Numbered from the stretch's first letter, positions 24,601-36,144 are shown. The stretch: DNA of 64,000 bases from Camellia lanceoleosa (GCA_025200525.1 CM045758.1:162561040-162625039); one strand, 5' to 3'. Notes: generated by a model from the letters alone, not told the origin. Numbers and translations are program-made.

Positions 24601-27600
24601 GACACAAGGCACGAGAAAAGTAGGTGTGGGAGAAGGTGGCTCCCCCTTACGACAAGATATAAGATCGACTGACAACTACTGCCTAGACGAAGAAAAAAAA
24701 GGGGTGGACTCAAAAAAGGTAACATCAGCACTGATAAAGAACCGACGGGACTCAGGGTGATAACACCGATAACCTTGTTGAGTACGAGAATAACCTAAAA
24801 ACACACACTTACGAGTATGGGGAGATAACTTATCTAGGCCCGGATAAAGGACATGGACAAAAGCCACACAACCAAAAATACGAGGAGAAAGAGGAAACGG
24901 GAAACAATCAAGGTATAACTGAGAGAAGGGAGATTGGTTTTGTAACACAACCGAAGGCATGCGGTTAATAAGAGAGCAAGTAGTGAGCACAGCATTACCC
25001 CAATACTGTTTGGGAACGTGCATGTTAAACAGCAATGTGCAAGCAACATCTAACAAATAGCGGTGTTTTCGCTTAGCAACACCATTTTGGGGGGATGTGT
25101 GAACACAACTAGTCCAATGAATAATACCACAATTAGCACAAAAAAGATCCACAACAGACTGCATATATTCTAAGCATTATTAGACCGGAATATTTTAATA
25201 CGTTTCCCAAACTGAGTAAAGATTTCATTATAAATCTTTCAAACCGCTGTTTTATTAAAAATAACCAAGTCATTCGAGAGTAATCATCCACAAAAATAAC
25301 AAAACAAAGAAAGCCATTAACAGTGGGAGTCGGAGATGGACCCCATATGTCTGTATGGACTACATCAAAAGATACGGATACACGACTAACGCCATGACTA
25401 TGAAAGGAACTACGGTGGTACTTGACAAGCTGACAAGCATCACACTCAAGTTTAGACACGTGACTCAAGCCAGGAATGGCTGACTTAAGCTTGGTTAAAG
25501 ACGGATGACCTAAGCAAAAATGCCATTGCAGAGGAGACACGGTAGCATTCAAAACAGCAGAAGGAGAACGAGACGGGCTATCAGTGTCTAGAAAATATAA
25601 GCCATCCTTCTTATGCCTCGAACCAATCATCCTCTTGGTCTGAAGGTTCTGCAAAACACACAAAGTGGGAGAAAAGGTTATGGAACAGTGAAGAGCTTTA
25701 GTCAATTGACTAACAGAAAGTAAATTAAATGGAAAAGTAGGAACATAAAGAATAAAGGGTAAGGAGAGAGATGGAGTGGGCTGAAGAATACCCTTGCCAC
25801 TAATAGGTCGGGAGGATCCATTAGCTAGAATAATATTATGTGTAACAGGATGAAGAGTATGGAAAAGAGATGAATTACTGGAGATATTGGAACTAGCACC
25901 AGAGTCTATGAGCCAAGATTGGGGAGATTGAGCCACACAGGCAAGATTACCTGAACCAGCCATTGTAGCTGTGAAGGATGAAGGAATCTTGATCTGAAGA
26001 GAGTAGACGAGCTCAGTAAGCTCGCTAAGTTGAGTAGTGAGTGCGTCATGAGAATTAGCTGGGGAAGCAACTATGCCAGAGGGAAAAGGTGTTGACTGAG
26101 AGGATGGAGAATCCATTACCTGATTCACATGATCAGGTTTACTATACTTATGCCAACACCAAGGCTTAGAATGACCCAAGGAACCACAATGAGTACACTT
26201 CCGATCACCACAGGACGCAGAACCATTTCCACATCCACCACCACGATGAGAACCATGAGAAGAATGACCACCGCACGAACCACGAAAACTAGTGTGCAAG
26301 CCACAGTGACTAGAGTGGCTTGGAAAACTTCCACGGGAAGACCCACGGTTGCCACTAGTAGAGATCAATGCAGAAGAGGCCAAAGTCTGAGAGGCAGAAC
26401 CAGATGAAGGAGAACCCTATCCCAAAGAAGAACGTAATAGCCAAGAATAGGCATTAGCAACGGAAAGTAATGTCTCATTAGCAAGGATCTGATCTTTGAA
26501 ACCCCGTAAATCAGAATCTAAGCCCACAAGTAAAGAGGCCATCATAAACTCCTCCCAATTCCGCTTTTGTTGTGCTAAATTAGTAGTAAAAGGTCGGTGT
26601 TGTAATAACTGATCCCACAAATTCTCAAGGCCACTATAATAATCCGAAAGAGAACGACCAGACTGTCGAGTAGCAAAAATCTGCTCATATAACTCATAGA
26701 TCCGGGAGACACTACTTTGATTCGAAAATGATTCAACAAGAGAGTTGCAAATTTCCTTCGAGGTGTCACAAAATTCCACAGTAGTAGCAACATGAGGTTT
26801 CATGCTATGCCAAAGCCATCCGATAACACAAGAATCCTTACTACACCAGTCATCATAGGTGTTAACATCAAGAGCATCATAGGTGTTAACATCAAGAGCA
26901 GGCGGGAGGTCAGTAAGAAAACGGGATTTTTTCTTACCCTGCAAAAAGATTTTAATGGCATGAGCCCAAGCCAGATAATTTAAGCCATTAAGTTTCTTGG
27001 TGGTGGTAGATTTAGGCAACTCATCATCTTTAACCACAGGAGGTTTGATGTCAGCCATGGAAAACACACAGTAGTCAAACAGAAATCAGCCAAATAATAG
27101 CAGAAAACAGCAGAAATAGAAGTCTGTGACCAAACCAAACAGAAAACAGCAGAAAACAACCAAAGTAACACAGCCAAAGCAGCCAAATAACGACAGAAAA
27201 TGCCAAACAGAGAAGTCTGGGACCAAACCTAGAGATGCCAAACAGGGAAGGAGGCAAAAAAGTATCAAAAATCCAACAAAACAGTACCAAATCTCAAAAC
27301 AAACCTCAAGGAAGACCTCCTAGATGATTTTTGGCCCCTATAGAGATGAGCCCACTAGGTAGAACTCGCACAAGTAGAGCAGAAGCAGCAGTTTCGATTT
27401 TCACCAAAAATATTCGAAAATCATTCAAAAATACAAAACTTACATCAAATGGCTCCAAAAAATTCCACAAAATCACCATTGAACTCAGAAGGAAGAATCT
27501 ATCCTTGAGAGCCCAACTTGTCCGTACGGATGATGATGTCACGCTGATGTCATTGTACGATGATGACGTCAGCACATTGTTGTCACCTCACAATGATTTC

Positions 27601-30600
27601 TAGATTCTGATGAAGAAGGCAAGAACTCTGCTCTGATACCAAGTTAGAATGTATAAGAGTTGAATATTAGGGTTAGGGTTAGAGAGGAAGAGAGGGAGAA
27701 GAGAAGATGGTGTGACTAATTGGTTTAGAGTTGTGAAAATCAACCCTACTCCAGCAGTATATATTTCTATGAAGACATATTACAATATGATTATGGCACC
27801 CTCAACTAATAAAATAAGAGAAAAGTTAGGGATCATGAAATTTTTTTCATGAAAATGATCATGAAAGATTTATGATATTTGGATTACCTTGATTAGTGTG
27901 TGATGTTTTATTCTAAGTGTAATTCAAGGGTTACAAAGCTTTCATGATTATTTTCATGGAAAGTTTTTCATGAAAGATTTTTCATGATACCTAGTATTAC
28001 TGATAAAATAATAACATAATAACATATGACTATTCTAACAGAAACCAAAATGGAAATGGAAAGTGGATAATGAGGTCACCCTCACAGTCTTTGTCAGGAG
28101 CTCTCCTCTAAATTGGTCCACCTAGGCAATGAAACATTCCACATGCGCCATGTCCTTATCTCCTCTCGGTAAGGCAGTCCCATTGGAAATCAGAAGAGAG
28201 AACCCAAAAATGAGGCCACATGTGCTTGATTAAATTGTTTAGATTGTTGATATTTGACATGATGTCTGCTTTTATTGAAAAATTGAATACAATATAACAA
28301 TTTTAAAATCAAATTTTCATATTCTTGAATCTCTGTACCTTAATTACACTTCTATGCCATGAAAAAAATAGTAGTTGTGTTCTTGTTTTCTACAGAGAGT
28401 GAATCAACGCAAGATTGCTCTGGTTCATACATAATAATATATGGCCTTAACTTTCTTTTTGTACTGATCAATGCAGCGCAACATCCAACAGCATTCTAGA
28501 TCGAGCAATTGACTCAGAGGATGCTCAACATAAAGATTTTCTTCGGCTTGTAAGGAAAGCTTGATTTTTTTTGTCGATATGAAATGTATGTTTCTAGGAA
28601 GGATGGTGAACAATGTTATGTTATTGTTGCAGGAGCATGTTGAAGGGTATCATGAACTATCAGCAAAGACAAAAACCTTCTTTTCCACAGCAATTGCAAA
28701 ATGGGATGCTGAATTCTATGTAAAGGTGGATGATGATGTTCATGTCAATTTGGGTATGTGCTCCCCCCCCTACGCATTTTTATTTTTATTTTATTATTAT
28801 TTATTTATAAATTTTTCCCTCACCAGTTATCTTTAATTTCGAGCTATTATCTGACTTGTATATACATTTATATATGTACGTATGTGTATGTGTATGTGTA
28901 TGTGTATGCATTTGTATTTTATTTATGCTGTGTTTGGTTGGGGGATTTGGGGAGGGATTTGGAAAGGGAAATGGAAAAGGTAGGTGAAATGTGAATAAAA
29001 CATGTCTATATTTCACATACTTTCACACACCTTTTCCCTTTCCCTTTCCCTTTCCCTTTCCAAATCCCTCCCCAAATCCCCTAACCAAACACAGCATTAC
29101 TGTCTGAATCTGGAAAATGGTCAGGTATTGGGTAGGTTGAGTAAAGACTTTGCTATAGCTCTAGTTTTGGCCTCATTCTATTGAATCACAGGAAACTGAA
29201 ACTTTCTACACTTTTTGTTAATGCAGGCATGCTAGCTGCAACTCTTGCCCGCCACCGTACGAAGCCAAGGGTATATATAGGATGTATGAAATCTGGACCA
29301 GTTCTTTCTCAGAAGTATATCCTTAAACTTTATTTATTTATTTATTATTTTATTTTTCCACATTATATAGTATCTATGAAGTACGGATACGGATACAATA
29401 TGATACGGATATAGCGATATGACAAAACCTCAAAAAGTAGGATATGGGTGAGGCTAGGATACGTTAGTACAAGAAAAATTTACAAATTTTATTATTGTAT
29501 TATACATAAGCTCAAAAAATGGTATGAAACCATTATTTAGAAATTATGTATTGGTTTAAGAGTTAGTGGCCAATTTACTTTTTAATTTTTCAGTAGGTCA
29601 TATAAAAATTTCATTTGCAATATCAAGTCTAAACTGCTTATATAGCCCATGTGCTTTTCCCTTTCACACTTGATATGCAAAAGTGTGAATGCTATGGTTT
29701 TCCCTTTCTATGAAGTATAGATACGGATACAGGACACATGCATAAGATATTAGATACATCAATTTGATAAATTATGAAAAAAAGTAGGGAACTACTTTAA
29801 TATCACCATTTTCTTCTTCTCTAAGAACTAAGCAAAGTGTTGAAAACTATTGTATTTATCCTAACAATTATACTCTAATGCTATGCAAGGTGTATCACAA
29901 TCTAAATTTCATAATTGTTCGGATATGTGACCTAGAATATCTGAAACATATCTAATACTTCTCAAAATTAAAGAAAATTAATTTCAAATTCTGGATATGT
30001 TTAGGAAGTATCTAATACAAATCCACAAGTATCCGATATTTTCATTCATGAACTGAACCACCTTTTCGACTTTCTCATTTCCGACTACCTGTTTCCTACA
30101 TAGGAATGTCAAGTATCATGAACCCGAATATTGGAAATTTGGTGAGGAGGGGAACAAATACTTTCGGCATGCAACTGGGCAGATTTATGCTATCTCAAGG
30201 GATCTGGCATCTTATATTTCTATCAACCAGTAAGAAGATTTATAATGCTTAAGTAGTGACACTCTTATAACAAGCATTAGCATGATATTTTGATTGTGGA
30301 AAATGTTCATTTATTGGGAAGAGAACATTAAATTGTTACATTCCGATCAGATATTTCATTATTTTAGGGCTTCTTCCCCCCCAATTGTCAAGAAATAGTG
30401 GCTATAGTTTAACAGGGCACACAACCCTTTTAACTATGATTTATGACTATAGCCAAAAAAAAAACCCACACTTCACTATTAATAGCATATTCAATCCCAC
30501 TAATGCTAGTGTTTTGGTAATTCTGAATGTGAAGGCCTATATTACACAAGTATGCAAATGAAGACGTGTCACTTGGTGCCTGGTTTATTGGTCTTGAAGT

Positions 30601-30880
30601 TGAGCACATAGATGATCGGAACATGTGTTGTGGGACTCCACCTGGTATTCCTTTCTTTGAGATACCTTTCATAGTATTGAGCCTTTAGAACTTCATAGAT
30701 GGATTCTTAAGAATTTTGAATGCCTTTCCAGATTGCGAGTGGAAGGCTCAAGCGGGAAATGTTTGCATAGCTTCGTTTGATTGGAGCTGCAGCGGAATAT
30801 GCAAATCAGTAGAAAGAATCAAGCTTGTTCACGAGAGGTGTGGTGAAGATGCTGCTGCTATCTGGAGTGCTCTCTTCTAA
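18657..30880 (+). CDS. B3GALT: Beta-1,3-galactosyltransferase (GT31 family), 11 exons, complete
   Basis: Exons by splice sites and frame: 18657-18748, 18991-19090, 19184-19230, 20489-20703, 20801-20864, 28477-28549, 28633-28753, 29227-29314, 30104-30229, 30535-30644 and 30732-30880. All introns are GT-AG, all phases agree, and the coding length is 1185 nt (394 aa), the usual size. Residues about 9-31 form the single N-terminal membrane anchor ([19 protein letters not shown]), so it is a type II Golgi protein. An N-terminal DUF4094-like stretch follows. The GT31 domain has [20 protein letters not shown], the metal-binding [41 protein letters not shown] and a Cys-rich C-terminus. The family transfers galactose in beta-1,3 linkage to N-glycans or arabinogalactan side chains. 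The ATG at 18657 has A at -3 and fits the family; an in-frame ATG at 18612 is an alternative. Which of the B3GALT paralogues this is cannot be told. Intron 5 is 7.6 kb because of a copia insertion. Confidence 0.95.
19470..20060. other. Intron 3 segment, GC-richer than its surroundings, possibly transposon-derived
   Basis: Intron 3 (19231-20488) holds a (GA)n run at 19474-19495 followed by about 550 bp of moderate GC content without an open frame. The texture resembles an LTR or other non-coding transposon piece, but I found no matching second copy or clear ends. Confidence 0.3.
21766..21970 (-). repeat. 3' LTR of the intronic copia element
   Basis: 205 bp, ending ACTATTCTAACA on the + strand. 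It contains two tandem TTAGGG words by chance. It pairs with the LTR at 27642-28040. Confidence 0.9.
21983..25164 (-). pseudogene. Copia pol remnant: integrase end, reverse transcriptase, RNase H
   Basis: 25164-24676 is the integrase core end ([18 protein letters not shown], then FGCVAFVHV and KCVFLGYS). 24202-23900 is the reverse transcriptase start ([41 protein letters not shown]). After the 778-bp insertion at 23118-23895 it resumes at about 23115 with [16 protein letters not shown], a stop, and [11 protein letters not shown]; this active-site motif is normally YVDD, here VDN. 22480-21983 holds RNase H ([20 protein letters not shown]) and the GDILTKPF tail. Blocks lie in different frames, so this is a pseudogene. 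Confidence 0.88.
23118..23895. mobile_element. Unclassified 778-bp insertion in the copia reverse transcriptase
   Basis: It splits the reverse transcriptase frame and is bounded by CATTGTCGGGAAC (23105-23117) and CATAGTCAGGAAC (23896-23908), a 13-bp duplication with two mismatches. Composition is patchwork: AT-rich 23190-23515, (GA)n 23516-23555, (GAGATG)n near 23603-23637, and a GC-rich purine-then-pyrimidine part 23640-23870. I see no terminal inverted repeat, LTR or poly-A, so the class is unknown. The open frames inside are low complexity. Confidence 0.6.
25133..26383 (-). pseudogene. Copia gag C-terminus, protease and integrase N-terminus
   Basis: An open frame of 416 aa. It has a Gly/Ser/His-rich stretch, then a CCHC zinc knuckle ([14 protein letters not shown], about residues 63-76), the aspartic protease motif WLIDSGAS (about residue 155), and the integrase zinc module (WHFCLGHPS then CDACQLVK, about residues 290-330). 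The integrase core begins with [13 protein letters not shown] and VDDYSRMTW. It is in frame with the gag block upstream across one stop near 26415. It shifts frame after about 25190. Confidence 0.88.
26417..27058 (-). pseudogene. Copia gag N-terminal part
   Basis: It starts at MADIKPPVV. It has [20 protein letters not shown], a tandemly duplicated LDVNTYDA stretch near 26860-26910, then [20 protein letters not shown] and the [14 protein letters not shown] block. This is the retrotransposon gag / UBN2 type capsid domain. It ends at a stop at 26417, after which the same frame continues as the zinc-knuckle block. Confidence 0.85.
27630..27641 (-). other. Primer-binding site of the intronic copia element
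   Basis: The - strand reads TGGTATCAGAGC, complementary to the 3' end of initiator methionine tRNA, directly abutting the 5' LTR. This is the standard copia primer site and fixes the element's orientation. Confidence 0.9.
27642..28040 (-). repeat. 5' LTR of the intronic copia element, enlarged by a MITE
   Basis: 399 bp against 205 bp for its partner. The excess is a 186-bp MITE plus an 8-bp duplication (see 27817-28002). It joins the primer-binding site on the left and the TSD GAAAC on the right. Confidence 0.9.
27817..28002. mobile_element. 186-bp MITE with 8-bp TSD (hAT-like) inside the LTR
   Basis: It is absent from the sister LTR at 21766-21970, so its limits are direct. The 8-bp duplication ATAAAATA lies at 27809-27816 and 28003-28010. 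The termini are imperfect inverted repeats sharing ATCATGAAA, with more inverted TTCATGAAA words inside. An 8-bp TSD suits hAT-type MITEs. Confidence 0.75.
28926..29096. mobile_element. 171-bp Tourist-like MITE in intron 7
   Basis: Long terminal inverted repeats start TGCTGTGTTTGGTTGGGG and end with the complement AACCAAACACAGCA. They continue inward through GGATTTGGGGAGGGATTTGG and its pyrimidine mirror. The 3-bp TSD TTA (28923-28925 and 29097-29099) suits PIF/Harbinger-derived Tourist MITEs. It lies wholly in intron 7 (28754-29226) and does not disturb the splice sites. Confidence 0.85.
29377..30060. repeat. Intron 8 segment with scattered GGATACGG words
   Basis: ATGAAGTACGGATACGGATA near 29379, a second TATGAAGTATAGATACGGAT near 29710 and an inverted ACAAGTATCCGAT near 30028 suggest a decayed transposon. 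No intact ends or TSD could be fixed. Confidence 0.35.
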
Positions 30881-31546
30881 AATTTAGTTCAAATGTTAGT
30901 ATCAATTCTCATCATCTTCATTTTTTGTTGACCAAAGAGATCACATGAAATAGCATGTAGGAGCTCACAAGTTTGGAGAATTTAGATAGGAAATCCGTGT
31001 CACCAAATGTTGTAAATCTAACAGTTTCATAGGGACTTTCTGTGATGAGAAAATGCATTTTTCTATACTTTTCTTACAAAATTTTCTTACTCAAGACATC
31101 TTGTTATTCATGAATTTGAGGCTTCATTCATGAGATATGCTTATGCATTTATACACATGTTTGTATGGAGTGGCCTTTTGATGTATGCACATTGATCCTC
31201 ATATATATGAAAGATTATGCTATATTTGGGATGGGTTTTACTTGGGCTCAGGCTCTATAGTTTGACTACACTTCAACCCTGGAGTCTATATTTGTGTATA
31301 CTTATGTTATCATTATTATTGAATTTTAATCATATCATTAATTAATACGTTCGCTTGACTATTTTGGTTAGTGTTTGATAGCGAAGAGGATTGGTTACTA
31401 GTCTGTTGTAACGCTTAATTCTCCGATAGTGGGATTTGGGTGGTGATATTCTCATTATTAATGGACACATCTTATGCTGTATTTTAAAACACAGAGTGAT
31501 AGATCTCATTACATGAACTAATAATTATTAAGTTGTGACACCAAGA
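30881..31546. other. Convergent intergenic space and 3' UTRs
   Basis: No gene. It lies between the stop of the galactosyltransferase (+) and the stop of the eugenol-synthase-like pseudogene (-), so it should hold the 3' UTRs and polyadenylation sites of both. Confidence 0.5.
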
Positions 31547-33989
31547 TTAAAATGAAGTGAATTTGGGTTTGGGAGGATTAACCAAACAAATGTCAAGAAG
31601 CTCATCAACAGAAGTATAATTGTAGTCTGGATAGAGTTTAGAGGCCTCCAAGTCTTCCTCTGTTAGCTCAAAAGCTCATCTAATCCCCTTTTATGAATAT
31701 GTTGTGTAGGATAGCCATTCTTATGTTGTCTGGGTGTGGTAAGGCTGTAAAAAAGTAAAAAAATTCACAAGAAAAGTAAACAAATTATTGAAAAACTAAG
31801 TTATATATTTTAGTCATTTGTTTTTTTTCTTTTTCTTTTTCTTTTTATATAAGTAATTAAAAAAATCAAAAAAATTATCAAAATAGCCAAATCCCAAATC
31901 ATGACGTTACACCTATGGTATCATCAAAGTGCGTCTTTTAGTTTTTAAATTTTTATTATCACATGGCATATCACTTAGGGGAAGCAAAGGGAAAAAAGTT
32001 ATAAAAAAAAAAAAAAAAAAAAAAAATTAAAAAAAAAAAAAAACAAAAATTTCTCTCTCTTCTTTTTCTTTTCTCTTTTTTGTAAAAAAAAAAAAAAATC
32101 AATCCCAATCCAAGTTTTTTTAGTTTTTATTTTTTTAAATTAAAAAAAAGTTACTAAATTAGCCTGTTCCCAAACGAGGCCTTAGTAAGAAAAATACCTA
32201 AATTTGCTTGTAAAGTGTTTTTTTAATAATAAAAATCACGCTAATGATAGTCTAATGAGATGTTAACAAGGGAAGGAAAATGTCAAAAAGAATAAAGGGC
32301 AAATTTTATCCCTTATGATTTAGTCTATATACTTATGTCATTTGAAAATAATCACGTAACTTTTTATGATTTGAATATTTTTTTCTTTCTGAATTAATAA
32401 TTATAGTTACTTTGGGAGAGTTTGATGATAGAATCCTCAGAGACATAGGTCGTTTTGGAAGAACGTCCAGTCTTGTTTTGCCAAGAAGAAACCAAATCCA
32501 ATTGGGAGACAATGTTACGGTGTGGCCTACACAAAATTACTCTATTGTGGGCCCTTGGATCCGTAGCTGCTTTTATGGTATACACAGCCACATCTTCCTC
32601 GTAATTTAAGACGACTTCACATGGCACACATGGCAAAACACACACACGTGTACTATTAATTAATTAATTAGTTAATAATTTCTAGTACGTAAGAGCAACA
32701 ATGAGCAATTATTTTTAAGTAATGTTAGAGATTCATATTTAATATTTAAAATTTTTAATAAAATTTTTACAATTTTATTTATAATGATGTGGAATAATAG
32801 AGGTCAACTTTTGATTTGTGGGTCTCTACTTTCTTACCACATCATTGTAAATTTATTTAAAGGCTTGAAATGTAGATTTTTAACACTATTTAAACGACTC
32901 TCTCCACCCTTCTCTACCCCTTCTCACCCCTCACCCGTCCAAAATGAATCCAACAAACCTAACCCAAGAAGGACGGATTGATTCGGTCTAAGGGAATTTT
33001 CGGTTTTCGGTTTATTTGCCCACCCTAGCTAGTAAAGAAGACCACCTAATATTATATATGTACATTGAATTTCATTAATAAAGTTTTCTTTTTATGATAA
33101 AAAAAAAATTGAAAAAAGCAGCTGATATCAAAGGGTTCCTCATCTTGTACTGCAGCATTTTTATTTTAATTTTTTAATTTGCCGATAAACAAAAAAAAAA
33201 AAAAAAAAAAGAAGAAAAAAAGAAAAAAACACTTACCCTTGGCTTCACCAGTACCACAGATGGTAACATGATCATGGTTTTCTCTAGGATGGAGCAAGTA
33301 ATCAACGAAATAGGCAGCAAATGAGTTTGAACAAACACAAGTGTATGGTATCCCAGCTGCCTCTGTTGCCCTTCTTATCTTCTTCTTGTTATCAAGCACT
33401 AGTTGGAAAGGTGGTAGTGCACTTACCGTATCAAACACGTGTAAATATTAGCTATTAAGTAGATGGTAAGATTTGAATACATAATTTATTATTTTATCTC
33501 TAATAGATCATATGCATATAAGTTTGTCCCAAAAAAAAGAAAAAGAAAAAAGAAAGGGAGGATTGGAAAAAGAACAAATAGATTGAAACTAATGCAAATG
33601 TAAACACTAGAATAAATAAGGAAAAATAATCATTTTAGTGTAAAAGAAATAACAATATCATTTTTTCATCTATCTGAATAATGAATTATTGATGAAAAGA
33701 AAAGTATTATGTGAATTAAAATTTTAAAAGATCCAACGTAATTACATCAAAATTGTAAGGATTTACTGTATTTTTTTCTTCTAAACTTTAGCATAATTTA
33801 TCCAAAAAAAATAAAAATAAATTGCACATAAGGAGAGAAAATGAATGACCTTAATATTGCTAGCCTCTTTGATAGCAGCAATAATTTGGAGTTGTAGAAG
33901 ATGTTGAGGAACCGCAAGTATAGAGATCACAACATCAACCTGTCGAAGCACTGAGACCATCTTCTCATGGACGGATTTAGAATTATTAT
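31547..33989 (-). pseudogene. Eugenol/isoeugenol synthase-like (PCBER / isoflavone reductase family) pseudogene, 3' half
   Basis: Reverse-strand exons: 33989-33850 (VSVLRQVDVVIS and PQHLLQLQIIAAIKEA), about 33438-33237 (SALPPFQLVLDNKKKIRRA, AAGIPYT, FVDYLLHP, GTGEAK), 32614-32411 (VLNYEEDVAVYTIK, NIVSQLDLVSSW) and 31744-31547 (AILHNIFIKGD, DLEASKLYPDY). Splice phases join correctly between the last three. The PLPPF-type motif and the KIRRA block favour the eugenol/isoeugenol synthase clade, NADPH-dependent reductases that make phenylpropenes. It is dead for several reasons. The exon with the RFLPSEFG region is missing between 33438 and 33850. The last exon has TAG at 31680-31682 and an extra base in the A run at 31670-31673. 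A retrotransposon cuts exon 33850-33989. The nucleotide-binding N-terminus was not found beyond the insertion. Confidence 0.85.
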
Positions 33990-35085
33990 TGTACGGGAAA
34001 GAAATACACCTTCTCGTATAATCCTGTTGATCAAGTCTGCGTTCCTCTGTACGACGTCGTTCCACCACCTGAAAATACCAACGTGAGCTAGCCGGCGGGT
34101 GTGTGCCGGAAACCTCTCCGATGCCTAAGTCAGTAAGCAAGACAAGAAGGCAAAAGCTCTATGTATTCAGGGAGCAAGAGTTGCATTACCTCTCCAAAGG
34201 TGATATTAGTGAGCTTATATAGGTTTCGCGTGGCACAATCCTGGTAGGACTCTTATTCCTCCATGTGCAGAGTCCTTCTAGGATTACTCCTCCTTGCGTA
34301 GAGTCCTCCTTGGATTCATACTCTTGGAAGACAATGCTTATCCTCCAACACCCCCCCTCACTGCTTAAACCAAGTGAGATGGTTTTACCTCGGTTGAATG
34401 TCAATATAGCTGAACTAACATGACCATGCTTAAGCCGCAAAGTAGACCGAGCTCCAGACCTCACTCCGACCGTGGTGACCGTCTTTACACTTGGACCGAG
34501 CTACCACTCTTCACTCCGACCATGGTGACCGTCTCCACACTTGGATCGAGCTACCACTCTCCACTCCGACCGTGGTGACCGTCTTTACACTTGGACCGAG
34601 CTACCACTCTCTACTCCGACCGTGGTGACCGTCTCCACACTTGGACCAAACTAACACTTGGATCACGGCTGACACCTCTACCTCGGCTGACCCTTTTACC
34701 TCGGCTGATATCTTTACCTCGGCTAACATTGCGGTCAACCAAGTTACTTCGGCTCTTCTCTCTGATTGAATACCTTGCTTGGTAGCTCGGCCATAGCATT
34801 GACTGCCACTAGGAAGTAGCTAAGTCCCGTAGCTAGGTTCCGTGGCTAGGTCTCATAGCTAGGCCGCGTAGCTAGGTCCAATAGCTTGGTCCCGTAGCTA
34901 GGTCTTGTAGCTCGGTCTCGTAGTTAGGTCCGTAGCTCGGTCTCGTAGTTAGGTCTCGTAGCTAGGTTCCGTAGCTAGGTCTTGTAGCTCGGTCTCGTAG
35001 TTAGGTCCTGTAGCTCGGTCTCGTAGTTAGGTCCTGTAGCTAGGTTCCATAGCTCGGCCCAACTTGTTTACAAATTACCCTCTCA
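33990..35085 (-). repeat. 3' LTR of the deleted Tat element
   Basis: It contains three to four units of a repeat of about 58 bp (GGTGACCGTCTTTACACTTG type, 34480-34650). An array of about 20-bp units (TAGCTAGGTC / TAGCTCGGTCTCG) lies at 34815-35055. Its partner is at 38109-39204. Confidence 0.95.
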
Positions 35086-35099
35086 ATTGCCCCTTAATT
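35086..35099 (-). other. Polypurine tract of the deleted Tat element
   Basis: The - strand reads AATTAAGGGGCAA directly before the 3' LTR. It matches the tract at 6613-6627. Confidence 0.75.
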
Positions 35100-35344
35100 C
35101 CATCTGCATAGCATGATTGGGATTATTTTTCCTCAGTAGAGCTAAGAACGCCCCACTGCCGAGCTAAGAATCTTTGCACCATAAGCTTCAAGGGCTATGA
35201 ATCTCTCATTTTGTAATGCACTTTTGGAATGAAATCTTGATTCTCTCAAGCGCTTGTTTGGCTTGCTCCATGCTTGCATTTATTTTTCACTTATGTTTTG
35301 AATGAAGTATGACATTCTCTGGCGAGATACTCATCTCGGTCTTA

Positions 35345-36060
35345 ACCTACAATCTATCTTGTGATACTGTCAACCACTCTTGACCTTGATCCTTTTCTCA
35401 TTTGAAGAGTACCAAGTGTTGGTTTTTCGGCCAACCATTAAATCGACCTAGATCCTTATCTCGGCTGAGGAGAAGTAAGTGTTGGTTTTTCCAGCCAACC
35501 ACATTTAGCCTAAGTCCTTACCTCGACTAAAGGGTGCAAAAGAGTCTTGTTGGTCAAACCTGCCAACCACCTTTAGCCTAAGTCCTTACTTCGGCTAAAG
35601 GGTGCAAAAAAGTTTTGTTGGTCAAACCTGCCAACCACCTTTAGCCTAGGTCCTTACCTCGGCTTAAAGGGTGCAAACAAGTTTTTGTTGGACAAACCTA
35701 CCATCCACCTTTAGCCTAGGTCCTTACCTCGGCTTAAAGGGTGCAAAAGAGTTGTGTTGGTCAAACCTGCCAACCACCTTTAGCCTAGGTCCTTACCTCG
35801 GCTTAAAGGGTGCAAAAAAGTTTTGTTGGTCAAACCTGCCAACTTCTTGCAGCCTTATCTCAGCTTTATAGAGCTAAATGTTGGTTATTCCGGCCAACAT
35901 AGAGCCAAGTGTTTGGTTATTCCGGCCAAACTTGCCCCCAAGTCGGGCAAAGACTTGTTGGTCAAACCTGCCAACTTCCTGCAGCCTAGACCCTTATCTC
36001 GGCTTAGGAGAGGTAAGTGTTGGTTTTTCCAGCCAACTCTGCTTTCAATGCCCCTAGCTC
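35345..36060 (-). repeat. Minisatellite, about 70-bp units, in the 3' UTR of the deleted Tat element
   Basis: On the + strand TAGCCTAGGTCCTTACCTCG, GCTTAAAGGGTGC and TTGTTGGTCAAACCTGCCAA recur near 35571, 35641, 35711 and 35780, with more divergent units on both sides. Its core words (TTGGCAGGT, TGACCAAC, AAGGA) are those of the 62-bp array at 2408-3353, but unit length and intervening sequence differ. Confidence 0.85.
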
Positions 36061-36144
36061 ACTAAAACAACTTTTACAGAAGAAAATATTCTATGCTGAA
36101 AAGGGAACTACTTGTTTTATTGAGGAAAATGTAAATTACAAGTA

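Larger units (their letters stand above)
21766..28040 (-). mobile_element. Ty1/copia LTR retrotransposon inside intron 5
   Basis: Flanked by the exact 5-bp TSD GAAAC (21761-21765 and 28041-28045). On the - strand it reads 5' LTR (28040-27642), a primer-binding site complementary to initiator Met tRNA, gag, protease, integrase, reverse transcriptase, RNase H and 3' LTR (21970-21766). The LTRs start TGTTAGAAT and end ATTCTAACT. Excluding a MITE in the right copy, the two LTRs differ at about 8 of 205 positions, so the insertion is not recent. It is antisense to the host gene. Stops, frameshifts and an insertion in reverse transcriptase make it non-autonomous today. Confidence 0.92.

Noticed and set aside
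28960..29096. Hairpin of more than 50 bp in intron 7 that could be a microRNA precursor
   Set aside because: Ends, TTA TSD and G-rich/C-rich arms identify a Tourist-like MITE; nothing points to a processed small RNA.
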